In this document: piece by piece, positions 1-8,800 of the stretch | How positions within the stretch are numbered: the stretch's first letter is position 1 | Layout: each line of letters opens with the position of its first letter | Notes under the pieces: generated by a model | What the model saw: only the letters and a program-made list of their open reading frames with translations | Databases searched by the model: none | Told to the model about the DNA's origin: nothing | DNA from: an uncultured Bacilli bacterium | GTDB lineage: Bacteria > Bacillota_I > Bacilli_A > RF39 > UBA660 | DNA: 10,085 nt | Assembly (NCBI GenBank): GCA_947630865.1 | Contig: CANRJE010000047.1 | Location: 1-10,085, forward strand | Reading direction: 5' to 3' | Position numbers and translations under genes: made by a program

Positions 1-20
1 ATGTAAAATTATGTAAAATT
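1..20. repeat. Tandem 10-bp duplication
   Basis: The unit ATGTAAAATT occurs twice back to back at the window edge. It lies just before a terminator, so it may be the tail of an upstream gene or its 3' untranslated region. No function can be assigned. Confidence 0.6.
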
Positions 21-23
21 TTT

Positions 24-55
24 AACTCTTGAATTTAACGATTTAAGAGTTTTTT
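24..55 (+). terminator. Rho-independent terminator of an upstream gene
   Basis: AACTCTT (24-30) pairs with AAGAGTT (45-51). The stem extends inward through a G-T wobble and three A-T pairs, leaving a 6-base loop, and is followed by T50-T55. It probably ends a + strand gene lying left of the window. The bases from 56 to 145 hold no gene that I can see, only A/T-rich spacer. Confidence 0.6.
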
Positions 56-145
56 GGTTTTAAAAAGAAAAATTGCTTTAAGAGAATTTTCCAAATTACT
101 TAAAATTTTTTTAGAAATATTTGAAAAATTTTATATTTTCCAATT

Positions 146-175
146 TTGACAATTTCAAATCACTTTTGTTATAGT
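146..175 (+). promoter_or_regulatory. Promoter of the Rpn-type nuclease gene
   Basis: A perfect -35 TTGACA (146-151) is followed after 18 bp by TATAGT (170-175), with an extended -10 TG at 167-168. Transcription should begin near 182, immediately before the Shine-Dalgarno AAAGGAGA (183-190). This excludes the in-frame GTG at 174 as a start, because it overlaps the -10 box, and supports ATG 195 with a very short leader. Confidence 0.75.
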
Positions 176-194
176 GAGATTGAAAGGAGAAATT

Positions 195-1196
195 ATGAAT
201 AAGCCCTTATCAGAAAAAATTAAAAACTTAAAACCAGGCTATATTGTTCCTATAATGTTTGAACCTAGTTTTAAAATATTATTTTCTAATGAAAAATATA
301 TAGAACTATTAGAATTATTGTTATCAAGAATCTTAAATATTGAAGAAAGCAAAATAAAAGGAAAAGTAGAAATAGCACCAACTGATACCAAAAATGAAGA
401 TATTTTAAAAAAGAAAACAGTAAGAGATATTGTAGCAAGAATTAATTTAGATCCCAAATATCAAATACTAATAGAAGTAAATTGTAATAGAAAAGATATA
501 GAAGAAAAATTAAAAAGAAATGATAACAATAATAAAAAATTAAGTGAGTATATAATTGAAAAAAGCTTATATTATTTTCATCAATTAATAGGAAATAGAT
601 TAAATGAAAGTGAAAGTTATACCAATAAAGAAAAATCAATATTAATAAACTTTAATACATTTTTTGTAGATAAAAGTAAAGAAGAAGTAATAGATAAATA
701 TGGAATATGCAACAACAATTTATGGCAAATGAGTGAAAATGAAAAAATTTTGAATATAAATGTTGTCGAGTGTTATAGGATTTGGTATAATGGGATTGAC
801 GGGAAATATGACAAAAGAGAAAGAGATTTAATAAGTTTATCAGCACTTTTAGTAATGGATAAAAAAGAAGAAGTAGAAAGATGTATAGACGGTTTAAACA
901 TTGAAAAAAGAAGAAAAGAATTAATGAAAGGAGTGATTGAAAGAATGAACAAAGATGAAAGATATTGGGGAGCATGGCACAATGTAGAAGAAGAAAGAAA
1001 AATAGAAAGACAATTACAATATGAAGATGATTTAGATAATGCAAGAGAAGAAGGAGTAACTAGAGGAATAAGTTTAGGAACAAATGTTATGGTTATAAAC
1101 ATGAACAAAAAAGGATTTGGTCTCGAAACAATAGCTGAAATAGCTAATCTTGGCATTGATAAAATTAAAGAAATAATTAGTAAATCAAAAAAATAA
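195..1196 (+). CDS. Rpn/PDDEXK_2-family nuclease (putative transposase)
   Basis: The 333-residue protein resembles the Rpn (recombination-promoting nuclease)/PD-(D/E)XK transposase family, whose studied members are DNA endonucleases linked to RecA-independent recombination. Visible hallmarks are an N-terminal F-K-I-L-F segment (26-30), a candidate catalytic Asp78 in R-D-I-V, and E94-V-N96 on the next strand, where the family usually has E-x-Q. The helical middle ends in a charged stretch (D-N-A-R-E-E-G), followed by a C-terminal helix pair (E-T-I-A-E-I-A, I-D-K-I-K-E-I-I) typical of the family. ATG 195 is chosen over GTG 174 because of the SD AAAGGAGA and the promoter overlap. The gene is monocistronic, with its own promoter and an A/T hairpin after it. 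I see no terminal inverted repeats, so it is not recognisable as a complete IS. Family assignment is fairly sure; activity is inferred. Confidence 0.75.
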   Translation: MNKPLSEKIKNLKPGYIVPIMFEPSFKILFSNEKYIELLELLLSRILNIEESKIKGKVEIAPTDTKNEDILKKKTVRDIVARINLDPKYQILIEVNCNRKDIEEKLKRNDNNNKKLSEYIIEKSLYYFHQLIGNRLNESESYTNKEKSILINFNTFFVDKSKEEVIDKYGICNNNLWQMSENEKILNINVVECYRIWYNGIDGKYDKRERDLISLSALLVMDKKEEVERCIDGLNIEKRRKELMKGVIERMNKDERYWGAWHNVEEERKIERQLQYEDDLDNAREEGVTRGISLGTNVMVINMNKKGFGLETIAEIANLGIDKIKEIISKSKK

Positions 1197-1198
1197 TT

Positions 1199-1238
1199 AA
1201 AAAATATATTTAAAGCGATATTTAATATATTTTTTTTT
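1199..1238 (+). terminator. A/T hairpin terminator after the Rpn-type gene
   Basis: A 12-base arm AAAAAATATATT (1199-1210) is complementary to AATATATTTTTT (1224-1235) across a 13-base loop, and the T run continues to 1238. The stem is pure A-T and therefore weak, but the position just after the stop codon and the long T tract fit a terminator. Confidence 0.5.
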
Positions 1239-1243
1239 AATAA

Positions 1244-1265
1244 TGTGATAAAATTATAGAAGGTG
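1244..1265 (+). promoter_or_regulatory. Promoter -10 and ribosome site of the VirB2-like/SleB-like gene
   Basis: TG (1244-1245) lies upstream of TAAAAT (1249-1254), a plausible -10; no good -35 is visible because the region behind it is the terminator T tract. The SD AGAAGGTG (1258-1265) sits 8 bases before ATG 1274. It overlaps the in-frame GTG at 1265, so that GTG is unlikely to be the start. Confidence 0.45.
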
Positions 1266-1273
1266 TGAAGTGT

Positions 1274-2275
1274 ATGGATATATGTACAAATCTCTTATTT
1301 TTAAAAATTTTAGCTTATTGTCAAACTGCTTTAAGAATATTACGTTTTGTAATTCCTATTGGTCTTATTTTAAAATTAATATTAGATTTTTATAAAGCAA
1401 CAATTTCAGGAAAAGATGATGCTTCTAAGGAAATTTTGTCTTTATCATATAGAAGAATTGGAGCTGCAATTATTATTTTCTTATTGCCAACGATAATAGA
1501 TTTAGTAGTATCGTTAGTTGAAGATGCAATTAGTTATAATGGAGTTAATTATCAAAGTTGTTTAGTTAATATTGAAAATATAGATTACTATGAAGAACTT
1601 GCTTATTGGGAAAAAGAATTAGAAAATCAACTATTGGAAGAAGAAAAAAGAAATGCTTATGAAAAATTAAAGGCAGAAGAACAACAATATTTATCTACTC
1701 ATCAAAATACTAATAATACTGATTCTGATGGAAAATTTATGGGACAAACTTACGGAAATTTAACAGAAGAACAATTAAAAGATATTGCTAAAATTTGTCA
1801 AAGGGAACAAGGAACAGCAGCAGGTGCAGCTAATGAAGCTTCTTTAATGGCAAATCGTTATGAATTATTAAGTCGTAGTAGCAAATGGAAAAATCAAAGC
1901 TTTTACAATTATGTTTTAAAGTCAGGTTGGTGGGCTCCAGCTAAAAATGGAAAATATAAAAGTACTAATTTAAAGCCTAGTGTTTTAAACGAAGTAAAAA
2001 AAGTTTTAGTTGATGGAAGAAGAACCTTACCTTTATATGTTGATGAACATGATTGGACTGGTGATTTAGAAAAAATAGTAAATCCTGGAGGAAAGACTTA
2101 TAGAACGAGAGCTGATTTTAAAAATAGAAGTAATTTTCTAAGAGATCAAACGGTAATTTATAACAAATATGGTGCTGTTTATACTTATTACGTTCATGGA
2201 CATGAAGGTGGAGATGCTGATCCATTTGGATATACTAATAGTGCTAAAAAGAAAGTTGATTCTATGAATAAATAG
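1274..2275 (+). CDS. Membrane-anchored SleB-like cell-wall hydrolase with VirB2/TrbC-like N-terminus
   Basis: The 333-residue protein has two hydrophobic helices (about 22-37 and 62-82) separated by a charged loop (S-G-K-D-D-A-S-K) and a basic R-R (60-61). This layout resembles VirB2/TrbC-like small membrane proteins. An acidic/Lys-rich coiled coil (about 105-140) and an Asn/Thr linker follow. The C-terminal part (163-333) resembles cell-wall hydrolases of the SleB/CwlJ type, with a candidate catalytic Glu178 in Q-R-E-Q-G, then A-N-E-A-S-L-M-A-N-R-Y and W-W-A-P at the positions where the family has its 'V-x-x-V-I-x-N-R-V' and 'Q-F-x-P' segments. It would be tethered to the membrane and act on peptidoglycan. 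No signal peptidase site is apparent. The next gene starts 8 bases later, so they are probably co-transcribed. The hydrolase call is by motif resemblance only and moderately sure; the membrane segment is clear. Confidence 0.55.
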   Translation: MDICTNLLFLKILAYCQTALRILRFVIPIGLILKLILDFYKATISGKDDASKEILSLSYRRIGAAIIIFLLPTIIDLVVSLVEDAISYNGVNYQSCLVNIENIDYYEELAYWEKELENQLLEEEKRNAYEKLKAEEQQYLSTHQNTNNTDSDGKFMGQTYGNLTEEQLKDIAKICQREQGTAAGAANEASLMANRYELLSRSSKWKNQSFYNYVLKSGWWAPAKNGKYKSTNLKPSVLNEVKKVLVDGRRTLPLYVDEHDWTGDLEKIVNPGGKTYRTRADFKNRSNFLRDQTVIYNKYGAVYTYYVHGHEGGDADPFGYTNSAKKKVDSMNK

Positions 2276-2279
2276 GAGT
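2273..2279 (+). promoter_or_regulatory. Ribosome site overlapping the upstream stop codon
   Basis: TAGGAGT contains the TAG stop of the preceding gene (2273-2275) and the GGAG core for ATG 2284. Terminating ribosomes are thus placed on the next initiation site, suggesting translational coupling. Confidence 0.65.
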
Positions 2280-2283
2280 TATT

Positions 2284-2892
2284 ATGATAAAGAATTTAAT
2301 TAAAAATAAAAAAAATTTAATAATAATAATTGTTGTTATTGCTTTAGTTTTATTTGGTTTAAAATTTTTACTAGCTAAACCAACTTCTAAAAAGATAGAA
2401 GATTATATTTTAAGTGAAGGATACAAATTAAATACTGATGGATTTTATCAAAAACAAATATCTTCATATGGAAAAGAAGATTATGAATCAATGGTTAATT
2501 TAGATAAAAAGACAGAGTATCAAGTTTATAAACTCGATATAGATAATTTTGAATTATCAGAAGAATATTATGAATATGAAAATAAAATAACTTATTATTT
2601 ATTAGCAAATTATAACTATAAAACAGATATATTAGATTATACTTATCGAATAACTAGTGATTCACTTAATGTTATTTTTATGGGAGAGTATGATATTAAA
2701 AAAGAAGAATTTAGTTGTAATAAACAATTATCTTATGGTGTTTCTTTAGATAAAACTGAAGAAATAATGTGTGATAAAGTAAAAATAAATACTTTAATAT
2801 TTATGAAATATGCTAATAGTTTTTTAAATAATGCAGAGTTTAAAAATTATATAAAGTCTTATAATGATAATAAAACAGTAAAAGAAAATTAA
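2284..2892 (+). CDS. Membrane-anchored protein of unknown function
   Basis: I do not recognise this 202-residue protein. It begins with a Lys/Asn-rich stretch and a single hydrophobic helix (about 12-30) with no obvious cleavage site, so it is probably an N-in, C-out anchored protein. The rest is hydrophilic and rich in Tyr, Asp, Glu and Lys. It contains only two cysteines, C145 and C163, which could form a disulfide outside the cell. The pattern of alternating aromatic and charged residues in 75-165 suggests beta strands. It shares a ribosome-site/stop overlap with the upstream SleB-like gene, so it may assist or accompany that protein at the envelope. No clear terminator follows it, and transcription may run on into the RNase J gene. 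Confidence 0.6.
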   Translation: MIKNLIKNKKNLIIIIVVIALVLFGLKFLLAKPTSKKIEDYILSEGYKLNTDGFYQKQISSYGKEDYESMVNLDKKTEYQVYKLDIDNFELSEEYYEYENKITYYLLANYNYKTDILDYTYRITSDSLNVIFMGEYDIKKEEFSCNKQLSYGVSLDKTEEIMCDKVKINTLIFMKYANSFLNNAEFKNYIKSYNDNKTVKEN

Positions 2893-2897
2893 AAAAC

Positions 2898-2926
2898 TTG
2901 CTCTAAGTAATAAAAAATGTTAAAAT
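2898..2926 (+). promoter_or_regulatory. Candidate promoter of the RNase J-rmuC operon
   Basis: TTGCTC (2898-2903) and TAAAAT (2921-2926) are 17 bp apart, and TG at 2918-2919 gives an extended -10. A strong SD AAAGGAGGT follows at 2960-2968, just before ATG 2974. The -35 matches the consensus only in TTG, so the extended -10 would carry the promoter. Confidence 0.5.
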
Positions 2927-2973
2927 TAACGTTGTCTTTTGAAACTAATTAAAAATATTAAAGGAGGTAGAAA

Positions 2974-4620
2974 ATGAGTAAAATTAGAATATTTGCTTTA
3001 GGTGGCTTAAATGAAGATGGAAAAAACATGTATGTATGTGAAGTTGATAAAGATATATTTGTTTTTGATGCAGGGCTTAAATATCCTAAAGATAGATTAT
3101 TAGGAATAGATTATATTATTCCAAGTTATGATTATTTAAAAGAAAATATAAAAAGAGTTAAAGGAATCTTTTTGTCTCATGGACATGAATCAAATTTTGG
3201 GGCTTTATCAGATATTTTATTAGATTTACCAGATTTACCAGTTTATGGTTTAAGATATACAATGGAAATGCTTAAATTACAATTAGCTTTAGATAATGTT
3301 AAGGCAACTAATTTAAGAGAGATTAAAGGACATTCAAAGATTGATTTTCAAGATAATAGTATTTTTCCAATTGAAGTAACGCATTCTATTCCAGATAGTA
3401 CACTATATGTTTTAAATACAAAAGATGGAAGTATTGTTTATACAGGCGATTTTATCTTTGATCCAACGATGACTAATCATTTTGCATGTGATATAGGAAG
3501 ACTTGCTTATATAGGAAAACAAAATGTTTTATGTTTAATGACTGATTCAATGTATGCTGAAAAAGATGGTTTTACAAGTCCTAAGCATCGAGTTGCTTCA
3601 TTTATAAAAAAAGTTTTTCATGATACAGATGATAGAATTATTATGAGTGTTTTACCAGCTCATATATATCGTATTCAAGAAATATTTAATGAAGTTTCTA
3701 AAACTAATCGAAAGATTGTTATTATGGGAAAACTTTTACAAGATATAATCTATAAATCTTTAGAACTAAAATATTTAACTATTAATAAAACAAAGATTGG
3801 GGACCTTAATGACTTAAATGAAAAAGGAGTAGTTGTTTTAGTAAGTGATTTAAAAGAAAAACCCTATGCTAACTTAGAGAGAATTTTAAGAGATAACGAT
3901 AAATTCATAAAACTTAAAGAAACTGATACTATTTTTATAACCGAACCTATGTATATGGGAGTTGAAAAACGTATGGTTATGATAATGGATGAGTTTGCTA
4001 GAAAAAAGATTAATGTAGTAGCTTTAAATGAAAAAGAACATTTATTATTTCACCCATCAAAAGAAGATTTAATGATGATGATTAATATGATGCATCCAAA
4101 ATATTATTTTCCTATTAAAGGAAATTATAAAGATCAAGTAGAAAATGGTAATTTGGCTTTAAAATTAGGAATAAAGAAAGAAAATATTTTATTAAAACAA
4201 AATGGAGATGTTATAACATTTATAAATGGTAATTTAGAAGATAGTTTTGATAAAGTTAAAGTAGATGAAATTTTAATTGATGGAAAAAGTCAAAATGATG
4301 TTGGAGAATTAGTTTTAAAAGATAGAGAAATGTTAGCAGAAGCTGGTATTGTTTTAGTAACTGCAACATTAGATAAAAAAACAAAAGAAATTTTAGCAGG
4401 ACCTGAGATATTAACTAGAGGATTTATTTATGTAAAAGATAATATGGACGTTTTAAAAGAAAGTAGTATAATTTCAGAGAGAATTATTAAAAATAACACT
4501 AGTCAAAATTTTGTTGATTACAATGCAATTAAACAAGAAATTAGAAGTAATCTTGGAAAATATTTTTATGAAGAAACAGAATGCCGACCAATGATTATTA
4601 CAGTAATTGGAGAAGTTTAA
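2974..4620 (+). CDS. RNase J family ribonuclease, RNase J2-like with degenerate metal site
   Basis: The 548 residues match the RNase J layout and length: a split metallo-beta-lactamase fold (about 1-200 and 355-440), a beta-CASP insert between, and the C-terminal domain (about 455-548, including L-T-R-G-F-I-Y). G-G-x-N-E-x-G-K-N-M-Y (10-20) and D32-A-G are family marks. RNase J enzymes are 5'-to-3' exo- and endonucleases in mRNA decay and RNA processing. Here the usual H-x-H-x-D-H motif is H69-G-H71-E-S73-N74, so the Asp and second His are lost. H137 (T-H-S-I-P-D-S), D159 (Y-T-G-D-F) and H360 (H-P-S-K-E-D) remain, but the usual P-V-H-G is P-I-K382-G. This resembles RNase J2-type subunits with weak or no catalysis that partner RNase J1, which is not in the window. 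rmuC overlaps its stop codon. Family certain; inactivity inferred. Confidence 0.88.
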   Translation: MSKIRIFALGGLNEDGKNMYVCEVDKDIFVFDAGLKYPKDRLLGIDYIIPSYDYLKENIKRVKGIFLSHGHESNFGALSDILLDLPDLPVYGLRYTMEMLKLQLALDNVKATNLREIKGHSKIDFQDNSIFPIEVTHSIPDSTLYVLNTKDGSIVYTGDFIFDPTMTNHFACDIGRLAYIGKQNVLCLMTDSMYAEKDGFTSPKHRVASFIKKVFHDTDDRIIMSVLPAHIYRIQEIFNEVSKTNRKIVIMGKLLQDIIYKSLELKYLTINKTKIGDLNDLNEKGVVVLVSDLKEKPYANLERILRDNDKFIKLKETDTIFITEPMYMGVEKRMVMIMDEFARKKINVVALNEKEHLLFHPSKEDLMMMINMMHPKYYFPIKGNYKDQVENGNLALKLGIKKENILLKQNGDVITFINGNLEDSFDKVKVDEILIDGKSQNDVGELVLKDREMLAEAGIVLVTATLDKKTKEILAGPEILTRGFIYVKDNMDVLKESSIISERIIKNNTSQNFVDYNAIKQEIRSNLGKYFYEETECRPMIITVIGEV

Positions 4621-5732
4621 TGAGTACTAATGAGATAATATTGATAGTTCTTTTAGCAATTCTTATTATTTTAAGTATTATTATTCTTTTAAAAATAAGA
4701 AATAATAATGATAATAAAAGTTTATTTGATTTGTTAGAGAGATTTGGTAAATTTGAAGTTAGTGTTACTCAAAGTATGGCAAGTTTTAAAGATGATGTTT
4801 CTTCAAATATGACAACTAATTTTGATAAAGTAACTGATAAACTTGATAATAAATTAAGTGAAATCAATAATAAAGTTACAACAAGAATTGATGAAAATTT
4901 TGAAAAAACTAATAAAACATTTACTAATGTTTTAGAAAGACTTGCTAAAATTGATGAAGCTCAAAAGAAAATTGATAGTTTAGGAACAGATATTGTATCT
5001 CTTGAAAATATTTTAACTGATAAAAAGTCAAGAGGAATATTTGGAGAAGTTAACCTTTATAATATTTTAGAAAATATCTTTGGTTCAAAAAATGATAAAT
5101 TATTTAAAACTCAATTCAAGTTATCAAATGGTTTTATTGCTGATGCAGTTATATTTGCTCCAAGTCCTTTAAATACTTTAGCAATTGATTCTAAATTTCC
5201 TCTTGAAAATTATCGATTGATGATTGATAAAAATAGAAGTGATGAATCAAGAAATATTGCATCTAAACAATTTAAAGTTGATGTAAAAAAACATATTGAT
5301 GCTATAAGTTCTAAATATATAATTGAAGGAGAAACATCTAATCAAGCTATTATGTTTATTCCAGCGGAAGCTATTTTTGCAGAGATTAATGCTTATCACT
5401 CAGATTTAGTTGAATATGCTTATAAGAAAAGAATTTGGTTAACAAGTCCAACAACTTTAATTTCAACTTTAACAATGATTTTGATGGTTATTCAAAATAT
5501 TGAAAGAGATAAAAATGCTTCTATTATAAGACAAGAATTAAATAAATTAGGTATAGAATTTGGAAGATTTAAAGAAAGATTTGATAAGTTATCAAGAAGT
5601 ATTTTAAGTGTAAATAAAGATGTTGAAGCTTTTAATATTACAACTGATAAAATAAAAAAACGTTTTGATTCTATTTCTAATGTTAATGAAGAAATTTATC
5701 TTGATACTAGTTCAGAAGAAGATACAAAATAG
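4620..5732 (+). CDS. rmuC: RmuC family DNA recombination protein
   Basis: The 370-residue protein has an N-terminal membrane helix (about 5-24), a long coiled coil (about 35-130) and the RmuC domain with its restriction-endonuclease-like core. Visible marks are R-G-I-F-G142-E143 at the domain start, A-D175-A-V-I-F where the family has P-D-x-x-V, and A-I-D190-S-K192-F-P-L-E-N-Y, the family's best-known motif. RmuC proteins limit inversions and other rearrangements in E. coli; the biochemical role is poorly known. The ATG at 4620 shares its A with the RNase J stop (TAATG) and is served by GGAGAAG (4609-4615), so the two genes are translationally coupled. An upstream in-frame ATG at 4581 lies inside RNase J, has no good ribosome site and would put a polar stretch before the membrane helix. 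The C-terminus is acidic. A terminator follows at once. Confidence 0.9.
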   Translation: MSTNEIILIVLLAILIILSIIILLKIRNNNDNKSLFDLLERFGKFEVSVTQSMASFKDDVSSNMTTNFDKVTDKLDNKLSEINNKVTTRIDENFEKTNKTFTNVLERLAKIDEAQKKIDSLGTDIVSLENILTDKKSRGIFGEVNLYNILENIFGSKNDKLFKTQFKLSNGFIADAVIFAPSPLNTLAIDSKFPLENYRLMIDKNRSDESRNIASKQFKVDVKKHIDAISSKYIIEGETSNQAIMFIPAEAIFAEINAYHSDLVEYAYKKRIWLTSPTTLISTLTMILMVIQNIERDKNASIIRQELNKLGIEFGRFKERFDKLSRSILSVNKDVEAFNITTDKIKKRFDSISNVNEEIYLDTSSEEDTK

Positions 5733-5750
5733 AGTATCTTTTTTTCTTTT
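5719..5750 (+). terminator. Rho-independent terminator after rmuC
   Basis: AAGATAC (5719-5725) pairs with GTATCTT (5734-5740) across an 8-base loop, followed by a T-rich tract to 5750. The rmuC stop TAG (5730-5732) lies in the loop, so the left arm is coding sequence. It ends the RNase J-rmuC unit. Confidence 0.75.
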
Positions 5751-5784
5751 AGTAAAAGTCCTTTCTGTCAATTATTTACAATAT

Positions 5785-5847
5785 TTGACAAATGCTATAC
5801 ATCTTACTTAATCTATTTTATTAAAAAAATGTTATACTTATTATAAC
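5785..5847 (+). promoter_or_regulatory. Promoter region of the glucosaminidase gene, with a palindrome over the -10
   Basis: The best -10 is TATACT (5833-5838) with an extended TG at 5830-5831, but no good -35 lies 16-18 bp upstream. A consensus TTGACA (5785-5790) lacks a convincing -10 at the right distance; a second extended -10, TGCTATACA (5793-5801), is possible with TTTACA (5775-5780) at a short 15-bp spacing. GTTATA (5831-5836) and TATAAC (5842-5847) form a 6-bp inverted repeat with a 5-bp gap over the -10, where a repressor could bind. Confidence 0.45.
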
Positions 5848-5858
5848 TAAAAGAATAT

Positions 5859-5867
5859 GGAGGTGAT
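5859..5867 (+). promoter_or_regulatory. Very strong Shine-Dalgarno site
   Basis: GGAGGTGAT is fully complementary to the usual Bacillota 16S rRNA 3' end, and lies 5 bases before ATG 5873. It fixes the start and suggests high translation of the secreted glucosaminidase. Confidence 0.85.
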
Positions 5868-5872
5868 AGAAA

Positions 5873-8800
5873 ATGAAAAAAAATATAATTCTTATTTTAA
5901 GCATAATTTTCTTTTCTATTACTATTCCAGTTAAGGCTTTAACTAGTACAGAATTAAAAGGTAGAACAACGTGTTCTAAATTTGAACTTGCAATTGCTAA
6001 AAGTGATAAAAGTATTAAATCAGTAAAATGTTATAATACCTATAATGAAGCAAAATCAGCCATGAATGCTGATAAAAGTTCTGATAATTTAATTATCTTA
6101 GAAAGAAGAAATAGTGTAACATCAGTAGTTGATGCAAGAAGAGCATTAGTTTATTTAGGAGTTAAATCTATTGATACTAATACTAGTTATTATTCTGATA
6201 GTTCCTTAAAAAATTATATTGGTTATATGAATCATCATAGTAATTATGGAGCAACTGATGGGGTATTCTTGGAATTTAATAGCTCAAAACATTCAGCTAA
6301 AGTTATGTCAAATGGAGTAACTGGTTGGATAAGTGATGGTAGTTATAAAGTAGTACCTATTGAATGGCTTGGAAAATATAGTTATTATCAAGTAACATCA
6401 ACAGAATTAAAACATTTTTATGCTGCTAATATTGAAACTTCTTATACTCAGGGAAGTAGAGTAATTGATAAGAAACCTAGTATGTTAGCAGCTGGAACTT
6501 ATTATAGTTTTGATGGAAAATATTTTTATACTAAACTTGCAGATTTAATAAATGATTATAAAAGTAATTCTAGATCTAAAAGTGTCAATGCTAATAATCC
6601 ATATTATAATTATTATATGTTTTTACCTCATAGAGCAAGAAGTAATTATACAGCAGATGATATAGATTCATATTTGAAAAATACTAAGGGGTATATAGGA
6701 ACAATTTATGGCAAGAAGTTAGTTGATAAATATTCTAATATGTATGGAACAGGTATTTTCTTTAAATCAAGTGAATCTTTATATGGAGCTAATGCTATTA
6801 TGATGATGTCTCTTGCTACTAATGAATCAGCTTGGGGAAGAAGTTCAATTGCTATTAATAAAAATAATTTATTTGGACATGCAGCTTATGATTCTTCTGC
6901 TTATGATTCAGCAACTGGTTATTTAAATCCATATCAAAGTATTATTGGACATGCTAATAACTATATTAACTGTGGTTATGCTAAACCTACTGATTGGCGT
7001 TATAACGGATCTAACTTTGGAAACAAAAAAAGTGGTATGAACGTTGAATATGCAAGTGACCCATATTGGGGAGAAAAGGCAGCTAACTACTATTATGAAT
7101 TTGAAAAAGTAAATGGTTTTTTAGATTATAATTATTATCAACTTGGAGTAACTACCAATACAGAACCTTTAAATGTTCGAAAAGAACCTAATACAACTTC
7201 TGCTATTCCTTATAAATTAGAACACGAGGATATTCCTGTTATTATATTAGGAGAAGCAACAGGAACAATTGTAAATGGAAGTAGTAAATGGTATAAAATA
7301 GCAGCTGATCCCAATTTAAATAGTACAAGAACTGGTATTATGTCATGTTCTTTTAGTACTTATTATAATTGGAGTGGTTATGTTTATGTTCATTCATCAT
7401 ATATAAGAAAAATAAATACAACTACTAATGGAAAACTAAATAGTAACAATGATACAAGTAAAATTACTAAAAATTATACTTATAAAGAATATTCAAGCAA
7501 AGCATCTTATACACCTAAAGCTGGAGTAGTAAATAAGGATTCTACAGTTTATGTTACTAGTACTTTATCAATGTCAACAGGTAAAACTATCAAGAAGGGT
7601 CATATTGCAACTGTTTTCATGGAAGCCCTTAATGAAAATAAAAAGGTTGTAGCTTATTTAGTAACTTATGATTATAGTAAAAATCAACGTGGTTGGATAA
7701 GTGCTGACAATCTTACTATAACTGATAAAGATATTTTAAAAACAAGTCTAAAAAATGCAGGAGCAACAATTACAGTATATAAAACAGCAGGAGGTTCATC
7801 TATAGGAAGTATGTATACAGATACTTATTCCGTTATTGTTGATAAAAAGACATATAATAGCAATCTATGGCTTCAAATATATTATGGAATTGATAATACT
7901 TTAGGTTGGATTAATACCAATGTCTCTTCTAGTGTAGGAAGTTTGTCATATACAACCAATAAATTAAATCAAAAACCAACAATTACAGCAAGTAATAAAA
8001 CTGTATTCTTAAATCAAAAATATGATCCGTTAAATGGAGTAAGTGCTTTTGATAATGAAGATGGAAATTTAACATCAAGCATAAAAGTAACTAACAATAC
8101 AGTAGATACAACCAAAACAGGAACGTATAGTGTAACCTATGAAGTAAGTGATTCTAAAGGGGAAAAAGTTACTAAGACAATTACAGTTACCGTGAAAGAT
8201 TATACGTTAGGTTCTAGTTTATTTATCTATGATGATTTGAAATATATTTCAGGAAATACTTTTGAAATTAAAGGTTTCTTAGCAGTTAAAAAGATGAATA
8301 ATACTAACGTTACGCATAAGTTAATATTTACTAATACAGAAACTAACAAAGAATATACTTATGATTTAGGAGCTTATACTGATTATCCATATGATGTAGA
8401 TAGTCTAGATGATGATAAAGAATATAATTATAAAGCTGGTTGGTTTAAGGGCAATGTTGATTTAAGTAATATTCCAGAAGGTGATTATTTAATTTCAGTT
8501 ACTGCTCATAATCATGATACTGGTTATTATACTAAAATAAATTTTACTAATCTTGCTTTTAAACAAATGGCAAGAAGAATAAAAACAACAAATAGAGGTT
8601 ATTCTTTTGATGTAGATTATAATACTAAGGGAAGTCCAATTATTATGAGTATTCGAGATAATGGATTAATTAGCTATGATGTTCCTTCAACTGATTACCC
8701 TATGTATAATTCTTTCAATGAAATAAAAATATCTGGTAATACATTATCAATTACAGGAACAAGTCACAATTATGGTGTAAGTTATTCAAAAAATGATAAA

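Noticed and set aside
174..194. GTG start extending the Rpn-type nuclease by 7 residues
   Set aside because: The GTG overlaps the -10 TATAGT and lies upstream of the likely transcription start; ATG 195 has the SD.
239..1156. Four minus-strand open frames of 65-130 codons
   Set aside because: They are antisense to the Rpn-type gene, made of Phe/Leu/Ser/Tyr-rich runs typical of reversed purine-rich coding sequence, with no ribosome sites or recognisable motifs.
195..1196. Complete insertion sequence around the Rpn-type gene
   Set aside because: No terminal inverted repeats or target-site duplication could be seen in the flanks; Rpn-type genes commonly stand alone.
1265..1273. GTG start for the VirB2-like/SleB-like gene
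   Set aside because: The GTG is the end of the ribosome site AGAAGGTG; ATG 1274 lies at proper spacing.
4581..4619. ATG 4581 as the rmuC start
   Set aside because: It lies inside the RNase J gene without a good ribosome site; ATG 4620 has GGAGAAG and the typical TAATG overlap, and starts just before the membrane helix.
5785..5813. TTGACA at 5785 with a -10 near 5808 as the main glucosaminidase promoter
   Set aside because: The -35 is perfect but the -10 would be TTAATC or TAATCT, a poor match; the extended -10 at 5830-5838 is stronger. Kept only as an alternative.
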